Below, one piece after another: positions 6,901 through 16,583 of a stretch of DNA of 64,000 nt; position 1 is the stretch's first letter; each line of letters opens with the position of its first letter. The notes under the pieces were generated by a model, which worked only from the letters and a program-made list of their open reading frames with translations, had not been told where the DNA came from and ran no database searches. The stretch is from Fibrobacter sp. (GTDB taxonomy: Bacteria; Fibrobacterota; Fibrobacteria; Fibrobacterales; Fibrobacteraceae): assembly GCA_024399035.1 (NCBI GenBank), contig JAKSID010000003.1, positions 43,990 through 107,989 on the forward strand, given 5' to 3'. Both the position numbers and the translations under genes were made by a program.

Positions 6901-9426
6901 TTACAGAGAAAATCCGTATAAAAGGCGCTTGGGAGAGGCGCTGAACAGGGTTTTGCCCGTTATGAAGGGGGTGCCTGCACCGCCTGGGGTGTTAAATTTG
7001 CGAACGATTTTTCCATCGGAAAGTGAAATTGCGATCACTTCGTTCTTCTGGTCAATCCATGCTTCTCCGTCCTTTACGTACGGTTTTGTAAAGATGGAAT
7101 TCTTTCCTTGGAACTTCCAAAGCGGTGCGCCCGATGTGGAGTAAAGCAAAATGGATTGGTCCGCTAGACCGATAATGAATTTCTGTTCGTTCTTGTCGTT
7201 GATTAAGGACATGGATGTCACAGAGGATTCAAGAAGAATTTGTGTGGAGTTCTTGTCGTTGTGCTTCAGGTTGTACAAGTGAAGCTTGTTTGAACTTGTG
7301 GCGACTGCAAGGATAGAATCGGAGGACACGATGTGTGTGACGGAACCGAGAACTTTTCGAGAGGAGCCTTCCTTGACTTGTCCGGATTCGTCATCTAAAT
7401 CTACAAGTTCGCCATCAAGATTGCTCAGGTGAATTTGGTTCCCGCTTTTTGCCGTCAGGAAAGGAACAGAGAAAATCTTTCTGGACCAAGCCAACTTATT
7501 ATCGTTGCTGGAAACCTTCAGGAGGAATCCGTTCCAAGTGGAAACGTAGATTGCATTGTCCGTGGTCTGCACTTCGAAAGCCTTGCCCGGTAATTGAATT
7601 GTTGCCGGAGCAGTTTCGCGGGACAAATCGAAGATAGACAGCGCGTATCCAGAAGCAATTGCTAACGTGTTTTCGTTATTTGCGATGGAGGGACTTTCAT
7701 CTAGTTTGCCAACGTTGCGAGACCAGCGGAGTTCGCCATTGTCAATACTGATGCACAGCAATCTGTTTGCGGCGGGGTCAATGGTAAAGAGATTTTTCTT
7801 GTTACTAAAGAATTGCGGGTAAATCGTTTTCGGAGATATAGGGAGCAAACTTACGAACTTTGCGCCAATGGCTTTGCCGTAACGATTGAGAATGTACTGG
7901 GTTGTTTGAGGATTACTTGCAGACAAACGAACTGCTTCCGCCCATGCTTTTTGCTTTTCGCGATCGGTTTTATTTTTCTTTTCAAGATAAAGAGCCTTGA
8001 AGAACCAACCTTCGGCATTGCCCGGTTCTGCAGTCAGCAAGGAATCTAGCTGGACTGGCAAATCTTCCCATTGTTCGTCTTCAATTAACTGGGCAGCCTG
8101 CTTTACAAGTGCGTTTGACAAGAGCTCTTTCTTTCCGTAATAATCCGGGGCAATGGCACGTAGCTTGTTGTCACCGAAATAGAGATAGATGTTGCCGTTG
8201 GTGTGAATGGGCGGGATCGTAATAGGTTTGGTAAAATTGAAATTCCAAATCGGGCGCAGCAATGTGTCTACGGTAGTGATGGAACCTTCGTTAGTGAATA
8301 GACCCAAGGTGCCTTGCGCTAAAGGATAAATGGAGGCTGCGTCGCTACGGATGGCAGCCTTTGTAAAACCGGTATATTTGTCGATCAGTTGCACCTTGCC
8401 GGATGCTTCGAGAATTGCAATGCTGCTACCGAAAGAAAGAATGTTTTCCACATTGCTAACAGGAATTTTCCAAACGGGGGCGCTGCTGTGCTTAGGCAAG
8501 TAGCTGTACAAAAAGTTGACGGAAGTTAGAAAAATCTGATGCTTGTCAATTAGAATTTTTTGAATGATATCGAATTGCGCAATGGCCTTGCTTTCGGTCC
8601 CGTCTTCAGAAGACAGAAAGTGCAGCGCGTTGTCGGAACAGTTTAGAACGTATTCATTTGTTTGCTTGAAAAATCCAGAAATTTGACAGTGATTGTACTT
8701 TTCAGGAATCTGAATGGATTCGTTTTTCTTGTTGAAAATGTGAAGGCTGTTCTCTGTAATTGCTATGGCCTCTTCGCCGTTTTCACGGAACTCTACAATA
8801 GACGAAATTGCATAGCTGCGTAGAATTTTTCCTGAATAAAGAGACTGGAACATTAGGGAGTCTCTGGCCTCGGATTGATACCAGACCCCCTTATTGTTAA
8901 CGTTAAGAACGTTTATGTTGTTCGGCAAATCAATGGGCAGGTTGACCAGTTTGTCGTCTTCAATCTTTTGAATGCTTCCGTCTCGAAACTTAAGGAAGGC
9001 CGGGTTGGATCCGTAGGTGTTGATCAAAACCTTCTTTAAGGGGATGAAGGGCTTTTGCAAGTTTTCCGGCTGGAAACTAGTAGCGGCTTCGCGTTCGGAA
9101 AGCCAATAGGCTTTTGCAACCTCAGTTGTCCTTGAAAGACTTTGCTTGTAGTAGAAGTTAGAGGATGTCTTGTTCCCGGCTAGTTCCTGAATTTTGCCTA
9201 GGTAGAAATAAGCTTGCTCCTTGTCTTCTGTATCGCCATCCTGGGCGACCTTTTCCAAGATTCGGACTGCCTCTGCGTTTTCTCCTTTCATTTCGAACAG
9301 GTAGACGGCTTCTTGAATGGAGGCTTCCATTGAATTGGCGAAGACATCTGCCGTGGAGAATGCGCAGAATAGGACCATTGAGAAAATGGCCTTGGTAATC
9401 CAGAAATGTCTCTTGGAATTACACAT
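6901..9426 (-). CDS. Secreted TPR plus PQQ/WD-like beta-propeller protein
   Basis: About 841 residues from the ATG at 9426, which overlaps the response-regulator stop by eight bases (ATGTGTAA). I prefer this start because a signal peptide follows at once (MVLFCAFSTADVFA). After it come TPR-like helices (EAVYLFEMKGENAEAVRILEKVA, then AYFYLGKIQELAGN), and later a second TPR-like stretch around LEKKNKTDREKQKAWAEAV. The rest is a series of beta-strand repeats with patterns such as GELRWSRNVGKL and GAPLWKFQGKNS, typical of PQQ-like propellers. Translational coupling to the two-component genes suggests it is an accessory or output of that sensor. No enzymatic residues are recognised. Confidence 0.7.
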   Translation of the reverse strand: MCNSKRHFWITKAIFSMVLFCAFSTADVFANSMEASIQEAVYLFEMKGENAEAVRILEKVAQDGDTEDKEQAYFYLGKIQELAGNKTSSNFYYKQSLSRTTEVAKAYWLSEREAATSFQPENLQKPFIPLKKVLINTYGSNPAFLKFRDGSIQKIEDDKLVNLPIDLPNNINVLNVNNKGVWYQSEARDSLMFQSLYSGKILRSYAISSIVEFRENGEEAIAITENSLHIFNKKNESIQIPEKYNHCQISGFFKQTNEYVLNCSDNALHFLSSEDGTESKAIAQFDIIQKILIDKHQIFLTSVNFLYSYLPKHSSAPVWKIPVSNVENILSFGSSIAILEASGKVQLIDKYTGFTKAAIRSDAASIYPLAQGTLGLFTNEGSITTVDTLLRPIWNFNFTKPITIPPIHTNGNIYLYFGDNKLRAIAPDYYGKKELLSNALVKQAAQLIEDEQWEDLPVQLDSLLTAEPGNAEGWFFKALYLEKKNKTDREKQKAWAEAVRLSASNPQTTQYILNRYGKAIGAKFVSLLPISPKTIYPQFFSNKKNLFTIDPAANRLLCISIDNGELRWSRNVGKLDESPSIANNENTLAIASGYALSIFDLSRETAPATIQLPGKAFEVQTTDNAIYVSTWNGFLLKVSSNDNKLAWSRKIFSVPFLTAKSGNQIHLSNLDGELVDLDDESGQVKEGSSRKVLGSVTHIVSSDSILAVATSSNKLHLYNLKHNDKNSTQILLESSVTSMSLINDKNEQKFIIGLADQSILLYSTSGAPLWKFQGKNSIFTKPYVKDGEAWIDQKNEVIAISLSDGKIVRKFNTPGGAGTPFITGKTLFSASPKRLLYGFSL

Positions 9427-10132
9427 CGAACTTGTAGCCTGCTCCTCGTACAGAAATAATGATTCTGGGGTTGGTCTGGTCGTCTTCAATCTTTTTGCGG
9501 AGTGCGACGATATGGTTGTCGATGGTTCTTGTGGAGGGCATGTTTTCGTCGGTGTAGCCCCAGATTTCCTTCAAGAGGTCTTCGCGCAAGACAACTTCGC
9601 CCTTATGATTCCAGAAGTACTTGATAATCTGGAATTCGCGGGTGGTCAGTTCCAGAGGTGCGCCGCCCTTTGTGGCTTCGAACTTCTTGATGTCCACGTG
9701 AATGTCGAAGAAATCCAGACAATCGGGGGTGGCGGCCACTTCTGCGGTAGCCTGCTGCGTGGAGCGACGACGCAGGAACGCCTTGACGCGGGCCAAAAGT
9801 TCCAAAATGGAGAAGGGCTTGGTCACATAGTCGTCTGCGCCCATCTCAAGACCGGCGACCTTGCTGGTTTCTTCTGTCTTGGCGGTCAGCATAATGATGA
9901 TGCATTCCGGATGCTTCTTTCTAATGTAACGGCAAACTTCGAAACCGCTCTTCTTGGGAATCATCAAATCCAAAAGAATCAAGTGGGGCAGGAAAGAATC
10001 GGCCTTTTCGATAGCCTCTTCGCCGTCGACCGCTGTTTCGACGATGTAATTTTCCATCTCGAAATTGTCTTGCAGACCGAAACGAATAATTTCTTCGTCC
10101 TCAACAATCAGAATTTTATAGTTCTCTGCCAT
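9419..10132 (-). CDS. OmpR/PhoB-family response regulator
   Basis: A 237-residue two-domain regulator. The receiver domain has the acidic pair Glu11/Asp12, the phospho-acceptor Asp55 in LILLDLMIP and the conserved Lys in YVTKPFS. The C-terminal winged helix carries LELTTREFQIIKYF and STRTIDNHIVALRKKIE, typical of OmpR-type DNA-binding domains. It is activated by the histidine kinase encoded one base upstream. Target genes are unknown. The overlap with the propeller gene downstream makes that gene a likely member of the same operon. Confidence 0.93.
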   Translation of the reverse strand: MAENYKILIVEDEEIIRFGLQDNFEMENYIVETAVDGEEAIEKADSFLPHLILLDLMIPKKSGFEVCRYIRKKHPECIIIMLTAKTEETSKVAGLEMGADDYVTKPFSILELLARVKAFLRRRSTQQATAEVAATPDCLDFFDIHVDIKKFEATKGGAPLELTTREFQIIKYFWNHKGEVVLREDLLKEIWGYTDENMPSTRTIDNHIVALRKKIEDDQTNPRIIISVRGAGYKFDV

Positions 10133-10133
10133 G

Positions 10134-12191
10134 CTATTCTGCCTTTTTGAATTTTACAGTAAAGGTGGAACCCTTGCCTGGTTTGCTGATTAAAGATATG
10201 GTGGCTCGGTGTGTCTTGGCGACTCGCTTAACAATTGCCAATCCAAGTCCGGAGCCCTTTGTACTACGAGTCATTTCGTCACCGACTCTATAAAAATCAT
10301 TAAATATATTTTTTTGCTCGGCGGGAGGAATGCCAACGCCAGTATCCATTACGGAAAATACCACGTGATTTTCTTCCACCTGAACGTCAACGGTGATTTC
10401 GCCCGGAGCGTTGGTGTACTTGATTGCGTTTTCAATGAGATTCTGTGCCAAGCTGTAAAGTGCGGTGTAGTCGCCCATGACATATGCGGCTGGTTCGAAA
10501 TGAACTCGGAACTCCAGGCCTTTTTCAATGCCGATATCTTCTACGGCGTCAAACACCTTTTGTGCGCAAACGGAAAAATCCAGCTTTTCCCACTTGAAAG
10601 CCCCTGTGCCATGTTCCATTCGGGTGTAATTCAAAATTGCACCGATCAGGTTTTCCAAACGGGTGGCTTCCTTGCCAATGAGGTTTGAATATTCTTGAAC
10701 CTTTTCCACTTTCTGGACGCGGCCGCGGGCCATCATTTCTGCAAACATCTTGATAGACGTCAGCGGAGTTTTAAGTTCGTGCGACACGCTAGAAAGGAAG
10801 TTTGCTTTCATAGACAAAAGCTTGCGTTCCTGAGTGATGAACCGGAACATAAAGAAAGATCCGAAAATCACCGCGAAGAGAGAGAACAACATCAATCCGT
10901 ACATCAGGAACATGCGTTTGCGAGATTCTCGCTTGATGTCACGCATGTCCTTTTCGTAAAGGGAAAATTCCCAATTCATTGCATCAGATAAGATTGTCTG
11001 GCTAACGATTGTTGAACTGTCGGGGATGTGCCCCAAAACGATGTTGTCCTTTTGGTCAACAACGGAGTAGGGAATGTTTTTCCAGCTTTGGGCAACGACC
11101 TTCATTTTGCTTACAAGACGATCTCTGTAGGCTTTGTTGTCAATCTTTGCGATTACAACCTGATCTCCGGACAAGTAGGGATAAGACATTCTCAGAAGGG
11201 TTATGTCGTCTTCTTGCTTATAGAGAATGCCTTCCTTGGAGGAATTGTCGTCTTCAAGAATTTCGTTGAACAAGTCCTTGTGCTTGAACAAAATGTCCAT
11301 GTAGCCAAGCTGTCGGTTGAAGTTCTCGCGAAGATTCCAGAAAGCTTCGCGCTTGTCTTGCGGAAGTTTCTCGAAGGAGAGAATTTGTGTGAATGCTGAT
11401 TCAAAGAAAAATCTTGAGGAGGCGAGATCCTTGATGTGCTTGTCTTCAAGGAACTGATTCAAAATGGAAAGGCAGTAGTCCTGCGCTTCTTGGTGCTTCT
11501 TTTGTGCCACAAGAATTTCAAAGTGAAGCAAGTTGGCGGACCTGGTCAAGTCTGTGTGCAGATAGCCTTGCTGGTGCGGTTGCTTTTCAAGGATTTCCAG
11601 AAGTTCAAGTGCGGTTTCGTATTTCTTGTTTTGGAAATTGTAACGGATCATTCCCAAAAGATTTTGGACTTGCTCCTCGGGAGAGTCAAAGAAAAACGAG
11701 GAAGGATGAACGCTTCTTGCAACTCGACTCTGGTAGATTTTTTCTCTGTTGTCCGGGTTCTCCTGTTCGTCTCTGAAAATGTTCTTTTCGCGATTGGACG
11801 GAACGCTTGTGGAAAATCCCTGGCCATTAGAAAAATGACGAGAGGAAATGTCGGGGTAAACGAGGCTACCGTTGTTGAACAAGAATATGGCTTCGATGCC
11901 ATCAACGGATTTGAATTCGGTTGCATTGCCGAAATCCAGTAAGCCACGGGGTTGTTCATATAAGAACAGGGAGGCGCCTTTTGCCTCCTGATGGATTTTC
12001 TTCTGTTCCTTGGAAACTGCTTCTTCAATTTCCGACTGGAAAGAAATGCTATTCTCGTCGAAGCTTTTCTGTGCGAGATAAACTTCGTTCTGAATATTTC
12101 TGAAACTTAAAAACGCAAGAATTGCGGTTGGCAAAATAATGCCGCCCGCAAACAAAAGGATAAACAGCAGATTGTTGCGTGAAACCTGCAT
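10134..12191 (-). CDS. Sensor histidine kinase with large periplasmic domain
   Basis: A 685-residue membrane kinase. TM1 is near residues 8-29 and TM2 near 427-452, leaving about 395 residues outside the cytoplasmic membrane. The phospho-acceptor His471 sits in SSVSHELKTPL. The ATPase boxes are NLIENAIKYTN (N), DTGVGIPP (G1) and GSGLGLAIVKR (G2). Part of the periplasmic region (about 165-270) has TPR-like helices (KKYETALELLEILEK, then KKHQEAQDYCLSIL). It matches no standard sensor domain that I recognise. It partners the response regulator one base downstream. The ligand is unknown. Confidence 0.92.
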   Translation of the reverse strand: MQVSRNNLLFILLFAGGIILPTAILAFLSFRNIQNEVYLAQKSFDENSISFQSEIEEAVSKEQKKIHQEAKGASLFLYEQPRGLLDFGNATEFKSVDGIEAIFLFNNGSLVYPDISSRHFSNGQGFSTSVPSNREKNIFRDEQENPDNREKIYQSRVARSVHPSSFFFDSPEEQVQNLLGMIRYNFQNKKYETALELLEILEKQPHQQGYLHTDLTRSANLLHFEILVAQKKHQEAQDYCLSILNQFLEDKHIKDLASSRFFFESAFTQILSFEKLPQDKREAFWNLRENFNRQLGYMDILFKHKDLFNEILEDDNSSKEGILYKQEDDITLLRMSYPYLSGDQVVIAKIDNKAYRDRLVSKMKVVAQSWKNIPYSVVDQKDNIVLGHIPDSSTIVSQTILSDAMNWEFSLYEKDMRDIKRESRKRMFLMYGLMLFSLFAVIFGSFFMFRFITQERKLLSMKANFLSSVSHELKTPLTSIKMFAEMMARGRVQKVEKVQEYSNLIGKEATRLENLIGAILNYTRMEHGTGAFKWEKLDFSVCAQKVFDAVEDIGIEKGLEFRVHFEPAAYVMGDYTALYSLAQNLIENAIKYTNAPGEITVDVQVEENHVVFSVMDTGVGIPPAEQKNIFNDFYRVGDEMTRSTKGSGLGLAIVKRVAKTHRATISLISKPGKGSTFTVKFKKAE

Positions 12192-12236
12192 TGCTTATCC
12201 GTTATAGCGGAAGGTCTATAGACAGCTGAGGTCTAA

Positions 12237-13397
12237 TCACTTTGCAATATTTGCACGGTGGGTCACAGAAACCTTGTGACCGACTTCGATGCGACGATTG
12301 TTGGAGTAGATCTCGCGAATGAGAATTGCTGCTTCGTTTTCGGCAGCTCTTGCGATCACGCCGCGGCCAAGGAGGTGCGGAGGAATAGTTGCATCAGAGG
12401 TGTCTTCTTCCCACACGGCGATTGCATCGCCAGTGTTGTAGCCCTGCTGTGCGCCCTTGTCAATCAAGACGTAGGAGTAGGCTCCGATAACCAGAGCGGG
12501 ATCCATGGCGTAACGAATCATGGCGAGGGAGTCCATCATCACTGCCTTTTCTGCAGAGTAGCCAGTGACGTTAATGGTGTTCAAAGGCATCTTGACGCGA
12601 GCCTTAGCCTGAGCCATCTTGATTTCGCGGAAGCTCTGGACAATCTGTGCACGAGAAAGAGTATCGCCGATAGCGGTAATCTTTGCGATGCCAGAGAGGC
12701 GGAGCAATGCGTAGTTATCAAAGGTACGGCCCTTACCCGGAACGTCGATAGCCTTTGCATCGTAAATTTCAATCAGGTCGCCCTTCTTGAGATTTTCGTG
12801 GGTCTTTTTGCCGAGGCCAACGAGAACTTCGTGTTCGGGCATATGAACGAGGGGCTGCTTCTTTTCGGCGGAGCGAATAGAAATGAAGCTAGAATCGTTT
12901 TTCAAAGAATCCAAGACATAGACCACCGGAGCGAGAGCCTGGTAGTAACCGTTGAACGTCTTGGGAGCCGGGCGCTGAGAGTAGCTGTACTTGTCTTCTT
13001 CGCGCTTCTTCTTCTTGTTCTTGGTGTCCTTGTCGCGCAGATCGCCCAACATGGATTCAAAGTTTTCGTCACGGCCGTCGGAGTCGCAACCTGCGGAGGT
13101 AATGCCCTTGGGGAGGTCTGCGTCGGAAACTGCGGCGTCACAGGGGAACTTCTTGCTTGCCTTCTGTTCTGCAGCCTTCTCGTTAACACCATCGCCAAAG
13201 TAGATGGAGTCACCCGGATAAATCCAGTGCGGGTCCTTAATGTGGCGGTTGTTTTCCCAAAGATCCGGCCATGCGAACGGATCCTGAAGGAATTCGTCAC
13301 TCAGGTCCCAAAGGGTGTCGCCCTGCTTGACAACGTAGGCTGAGGCCAACAGTGCGGTCAAACCGAGGCAGATAGAAGCACATTTGAAAAATCGCAT
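12237..13397 (-). CDS. Secreted LysM-domain protein
   Basis: 386 residues with a signal peptide ([20 protein letters not shown]), followed directly by one LysM domain at about 20-68 ([13 protein letters not shown] ... [12 protein letters not shown]). LysM binds glycan chains of peptidoglycan. A Lys/Asp-rich linker follows around 125-145, then a beta-rich region with no catalytic motif that I recognise. It lies 45 bases upstream of the histidine-kinase gene on the same strand and could be the first gene of that operon, which would link the sensor to the cell wall. AAGGA lies before the ATG. Confidence 0.75.
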   Translation of the reverse strand: MRFFKCASICLGLTALLASAYVVKQGDTLWDLSDEFLQDPFAWPDLWENNRHIKDPHWIYPGDSIYFGDGVNEKAAEQKASKKFPCDAAVSDADLPKGITSAGCDSDGRDENFESMLGDLRDKDTKNKKKKREEDKYSYSQRPAPKTFNGYYQALAPVVYVLDSLKNDSSFISIRSAEKKQPLVHMPEHEVLVGLGKKTHENLKKGDLIEIYDAKAIDVPGKGRTFDNYALLRLSGIAKITAIGDTLSRAQIVQSFREIKMAQAKARVKMPLNTINVTGYSAEKAVMMDSLAMIRYAMDPALVIGAYSYVLIDKGAQQGYNTGDAIAVWEEDTSDATIPPHLLGRGVIARAAENEAAILIREIYSNNRRIEVGHKVSVTHRANIAK

Positions 13398-13428
13398 AAT
13401 ATTCCTTACTGGCTAATTTGTTTGAAAT

Positions 13429-14796
13429 TTAGCCTTTTCTTTGTTTAAATGTTGGCACTTCCGTTGCAAAATGGGGCTGTTCAGGGCGATTTGAGCGAGA
13501 AACTCGTTCTTGAGGACGCTGAACATTACGGGATTTTGCCGCCATAGCGGGGTTTTGTCCCAAAATTCCGGCTCTGTCAGGTACAAAAATGAACAAAATG
13601 TCAAATTTGCCGCTGCCCGGTTCCAAGTACAGGGGGATGCTTTTGCGGAGCATATAGCTTTCGCGACGGAATCTCTTGATTTCCTTGACAGCAACTTCCA
13701 AATCGGAGGTCTGGAGCAAAATTCTTTCGGGACGAGCCTGTGCTGCGGCCTGTTCTACGCCAGGAGGCAGAGTTTCTTCGTTAGGAAGGTTAAAGTAGAA
13801 GGTCCAACGGCCTTCGTTTTCCTTTTTGTTGAAGAACTTCGGGAAAAACTCGGCTTCCACATGTCCACGGTGGAAATGCATGTTTTCGTCGATGACTCCG
13901 CGAGCGTTCTTTCTGGAAGAAAGCATGGCGTATTCGCGACAGTCCATGGAATCCACTCTCTTGAACTGGCTTGCAAGCATGGAACTTACAAAGCTGCTAC
14001 CGGAGTAGAATTCAAAGAAGCAATCTTCGGGATTGGGATGGATGGCGCCTGCAATGCGGGAGGGGAGTCCGTTCCATGCGTCACGAATTCTCGGAGCCCA
14101 GTCCAGAACGTGCATGTAGGAACCCGTTTCGCCAATTTGTACGAAATCGTTTCCGAAGGCAGCCTTAGCTTCAACCTTCATGGCCTGTGTTCCTGCGGGG
14201 TCGAACAGATGATCCGGCAGGCACTGGATGTGGTGGCAGCTAATGATTTCTGGGCAGTTGCGCTCCAGGAAGTCGACGAAAGTCTTGTATCCGTGGGCGG
14301 AGTTACGGCCCTTCAGGTTCACCTGGACCAGCAAAGCAAAGTTCCCGTTACCTGCGGCACGGAACCACACCTGACGGAGAGCCTTGCTGAAAATGCGGAG
14401 GTGATCCTTCTTCAGCTGTTCAAAAACCTTGGATACGATTTCAGGTGCTTCCATTTCAAAGCTGGGAGCTTCGATGGTAAGCTTTTCGTGCTCACCCTGG
14501 TAGACTTTGGTGATTCGCCAGTCTGCGTTTTCTGCGTTTGCTTCTGCGGTGAACCAAGCCTGAATTTTTCCAGGAATTTTCTCTGTTGTAGCCCATGTGG
14601 ACAACTGCTGTTTAAGATCTTCGAATGTCAGCTTAGGGCGGACTGCCGGCTTAGGTTGGACTGCTGTATCTCGTTGACCCTCAACGGGTTTTGCATAATC
14701 ATTTCGCACAGGACGACGACCGTTGGAACGGGCGTTGTTCAGTCGCTCCTCCCTTACAGGTCGTGTGGAATAATTTCTTTTAGGCTGCTTGTACAT
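13429..14796 (-). CDS. Degenerate RNA (uracil-5) methyltransferase-like protein
   Basis: 455 residues with an Arg/Asn-rich basic N-terminus and a basic C-terminal tail, suggesting nucleic-acid binding. The middle resembles the RumA/TrmA class of SAM methyltransferases: EFYSGSSFVSSMLASQF lines up with the SAM-binding DLYCGxGxF loop, and a CREYAMLSSRKNA segment follows as in that family. The DPPR and catalytic Cys motifs that should follow are not visible, since ILLQTSDLEV stands roughly where the family has its proline loop. The likely reading is a non-catalytic or repurposed relative. It lies between the LysM gene and an AEP-primase-like gene, 41 bases behind the latter. Confidence 0.45.
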   Translation of the reverse strand: MYKQPKRNYSTRPVREERLNNARSNGRRPVRNDYAKPVEGQRDTAVQPKPAVRPKLTFEDLKQQLSTWATTEKIPGKIQAWFTAEANAENADWRITKVYQGEHEKLTIEAPSFEMEAPEIVSKVFEQLKKDHLRIFSKALRQVWFRAAGNGNFALLVQVNLKGRNSAHGYKTFVDFLERNCPEIISCHHIQCLPDHLFDPAGTQAMKVEAKAAFGNDFVQIGETGSYMHVLDWAPRIRDAWNGLPSRIAGAIHPNPEDCFFEFYSGSSFVSSMLASQFKRVDSMDCREYAMLSSRKNARGVIDENMHFHRGHVEAEFFPKFFNKKENEGRWTFYFNLPNEETLPPGVEQAAAQARPERILLQTSDLEVAVKEIKRFRRESYMLRKSIPLYLEPGSGKFDILFIFVPDRAGILGQNPAMAAKSRNVQRPQERVSRSNRPEQPHFATEVPTFKQRKG

Positions 14797-14837
14797 ATAG
14801 AGCTTTTATTTGATTCCGAGGGATTTCCGCTAGAAAA

Positions 14838-16583
14838 TTACACCAGGAATCGGGGGTAAATCCAAGAGCATTCGCGGGCCAGCATCTTGGGGAATTCGCG
14901 GAAGGAACCGTTAATCTGGTACTGGTTCAGGCTGCCTTCAACAGGTGTCAATTTCATAACACTGTCGGCGCGGGCTTCCAGGTACGGGTATTCGTCCAGG
15001 TTGCAAGAAGACACCACGGCGCATCCGGTAAGGGCGATGATGGTGTCGATCATCTGCATCAAGATCTGGTGGGGTGCACCGTTCAGTCGGGTAGACTTGG
15101 GGTTATGGAGCACTGCAGAAATGGGGTCGATGACCACAACGCGGTAATCATGGTTTTCCAGGCGCTTTGCACCCTGAATACGCTTTGCGATAAGCTGAGC
15201 GGTTTCAATGGGGGAGAGTGCTGTACCACGGAGGTTCAAGAAACCGAACTTAGGAGTGCTTGCGTTAAGATTTCTCTTGGCGCCCAGCATGTAAAGGCGG
15301 TTCAAGAACACGGACTTGGTCAATTCAAAGTTCACGAACAGAACGTCGTTAGAAGTGGTTGCGTTGCCGAACCAATCTTCGCCGTAACAGATGGACAAGC
15401 CTAAGTCCATAAGAGCCAAGGACTTGCCGCTCTTGGGAGGTGCGGTGAACAGGAAGAATTCACCTGTGCGTAGCATGTTGTCTACGATAGACGGGTCTTT
15501 CTTCGGAGCTTCTTCACTGTCGCTAGCAAGTTCAATCAGGGGTTTTCCGTCCAAAGAGTATTCAACCCATTCTTGCCATTCCTTAAATGTCTTTGCGCCT
15601 TGTTCCAGACCGATAAGGTACTGCTGCTTACCACCGCGGAGCACACCAGGCATGCGGACCATCATATGCGGATTGCGGTTGGATGCGTCAACCTTGAAGC
15701 CCTGGGAGTCCAAGGTCTTGAAAAGGAAGTCTACGCGTTCGTTATATTCTTCTTCGTCAGAAGCAAGGATCTTGACCCAAGCCTGCACAGAGTTTGCGCC
15801 GGTGTTCACCAAGGCGGCACAGGGAAGGTTCAAAGCCTTGTAGTAAGCCAACTGCTTGGCCAGGGACATCTTGGGATTGTCCACCACCACGTAACGGTAA
15901 TGCCAGCTTTCGTCGGTAGCTTCTTCACCGCCCTTGGTGGCGTTGATGCAAAGCAGGGCGCCTTCGGGGCTGTCAAGGCTCTTCATGATCTTCTTGATAG
16001 AATCGTCCTGACCAACGATGTTGGAAACAATTTCTTCGGTACTGGAAGGAGTGTTGGAAACCTTGAATTCGATGGTTTCATCGGGAGCGAAGGTCGCTTC
16101 CAGGAGCTTGGCGAAGTCCTTTCGCCAGTCTGCGGCAGGCCATGGAATAGAAAGTGCTTCCGGGTCAATCTTAAAGTTCTGCAACAATTCTAGGGACTGG
16201 GTGTCCAGACCGAGAGCAAGCATCTGCTCCATGGAAATCATGCCGGCGGATAGCGGAGTAATCATCGGCATTGCAATTGGTGCTGCTTCGGGAGCGGGTT
16301 GCTGTGCTGCGGGCTGCTGCTGCTGCTGAACTGGAGCCGGTGCAGGTTCCTGTCTTTCAGAAGTACGCTTTTCTTCGGAGAATGCGCGACGGAGAGTCTG
16401 TTCGACTTCGTCACCATCCATACCTTCGTCGCGAGCCTTGCCGCCCAGCTGGAAACTGGCGTCCATGAAGGTCCAACCTTCTTCCATTGCGGCAACACCG
16501 GCCTTGTAGAGCTCGGTCTTGACTTCTCTGCCGGAGAAGCTATTCTTCAGAAACTGGTTGATAATTTTTCTTGAACTTTCCAT
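14838..16583 (-). CDS. AEP-primase-like / RecA-fold ATPase protein
   Basis: 581 residues in three parts. Residues 1-70 are helical. Residues 74-105 form a Gln/Pro/Ala-rich linker. Residues about 200-345 resemble the archaeo-eukaryotic primase-polymerase fold of plasmid and phage replication proteins: VVVDNPKMSLAKQ, then LVNTGANSVQAWVKI (259-272) and RMPGVLRGG (310-318). The last part is a RecA/AAA_25 ATPase with Walker A APPKSGKS (381-388) and Walker B VVVIDPIS (482-489). The acidic primase residues seem altered, because the position usually occupied by EFD reads VDN. No plasmid or phage genes are nearby, so it may be a domesticated mobile-element primase-helicase. Function is unproven. Confidence 0.65.
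   Translation of the reverse strand: MESSRKIINQFLKNSFSGREVKTELYKAGVAAMEEGWTFMDASFQLGGKARDEGMDGDEVEQTLRRAFSEEKRTSERQEPAPAPVQQQQQPAAQQPAPEAAPIAMPMITPLSAGMISMEQMLALGLDTQSLELLQNFKIDPEALSIPWPAADWRKDFAKLLEATFAPDETIEFKVSNTPSSTEEIVSNIVGQDDSIKKIMKSLDSPEGALLCINATKGGEEATDESWHYRYVVVDNPKMSLAKQLAYYKALNLPCAALVNTGANSVQAWVKILASDEEEYNERVDFLFKTLDSQGFKVDASNRNPHMMVRMPGVLRGGKQQYLIGLEQGAKTFKEWQEWVEYSLDGKPLIELASDSEEAPKKDPSIVDNMLRTGEFFLFTAPPKSGKSLALMDLGLSICYGEDWFGNATTSNDVLFVNFELTKSVFLNRLYMLGAKRNLNASTPKFGFLNLRGTALSPIETAQLIAKRIQGAKRLENHDYRVVVIDPISAVLHNPKSTRLNGAPHQILMQMIDTIIALTGCAVVSSCNLDEYPYLEARADSVMKLTPVEGSLNQYQINGSFREFPKMLARECSWIYPRFLV

Noticed and set aside
13510..14859. Long open frame (449 codons) on the + strand
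   Set aside because: Antisense to the RumA-like gene. Cys/Phe-rich composition is unlike real proteins here.
14838..16583. Prophage or plasmid replication module
   Set aside because: No integrase, capsid, partition or att-like repeats in the flanks. Neighbours are ordinary chromosomal genes.
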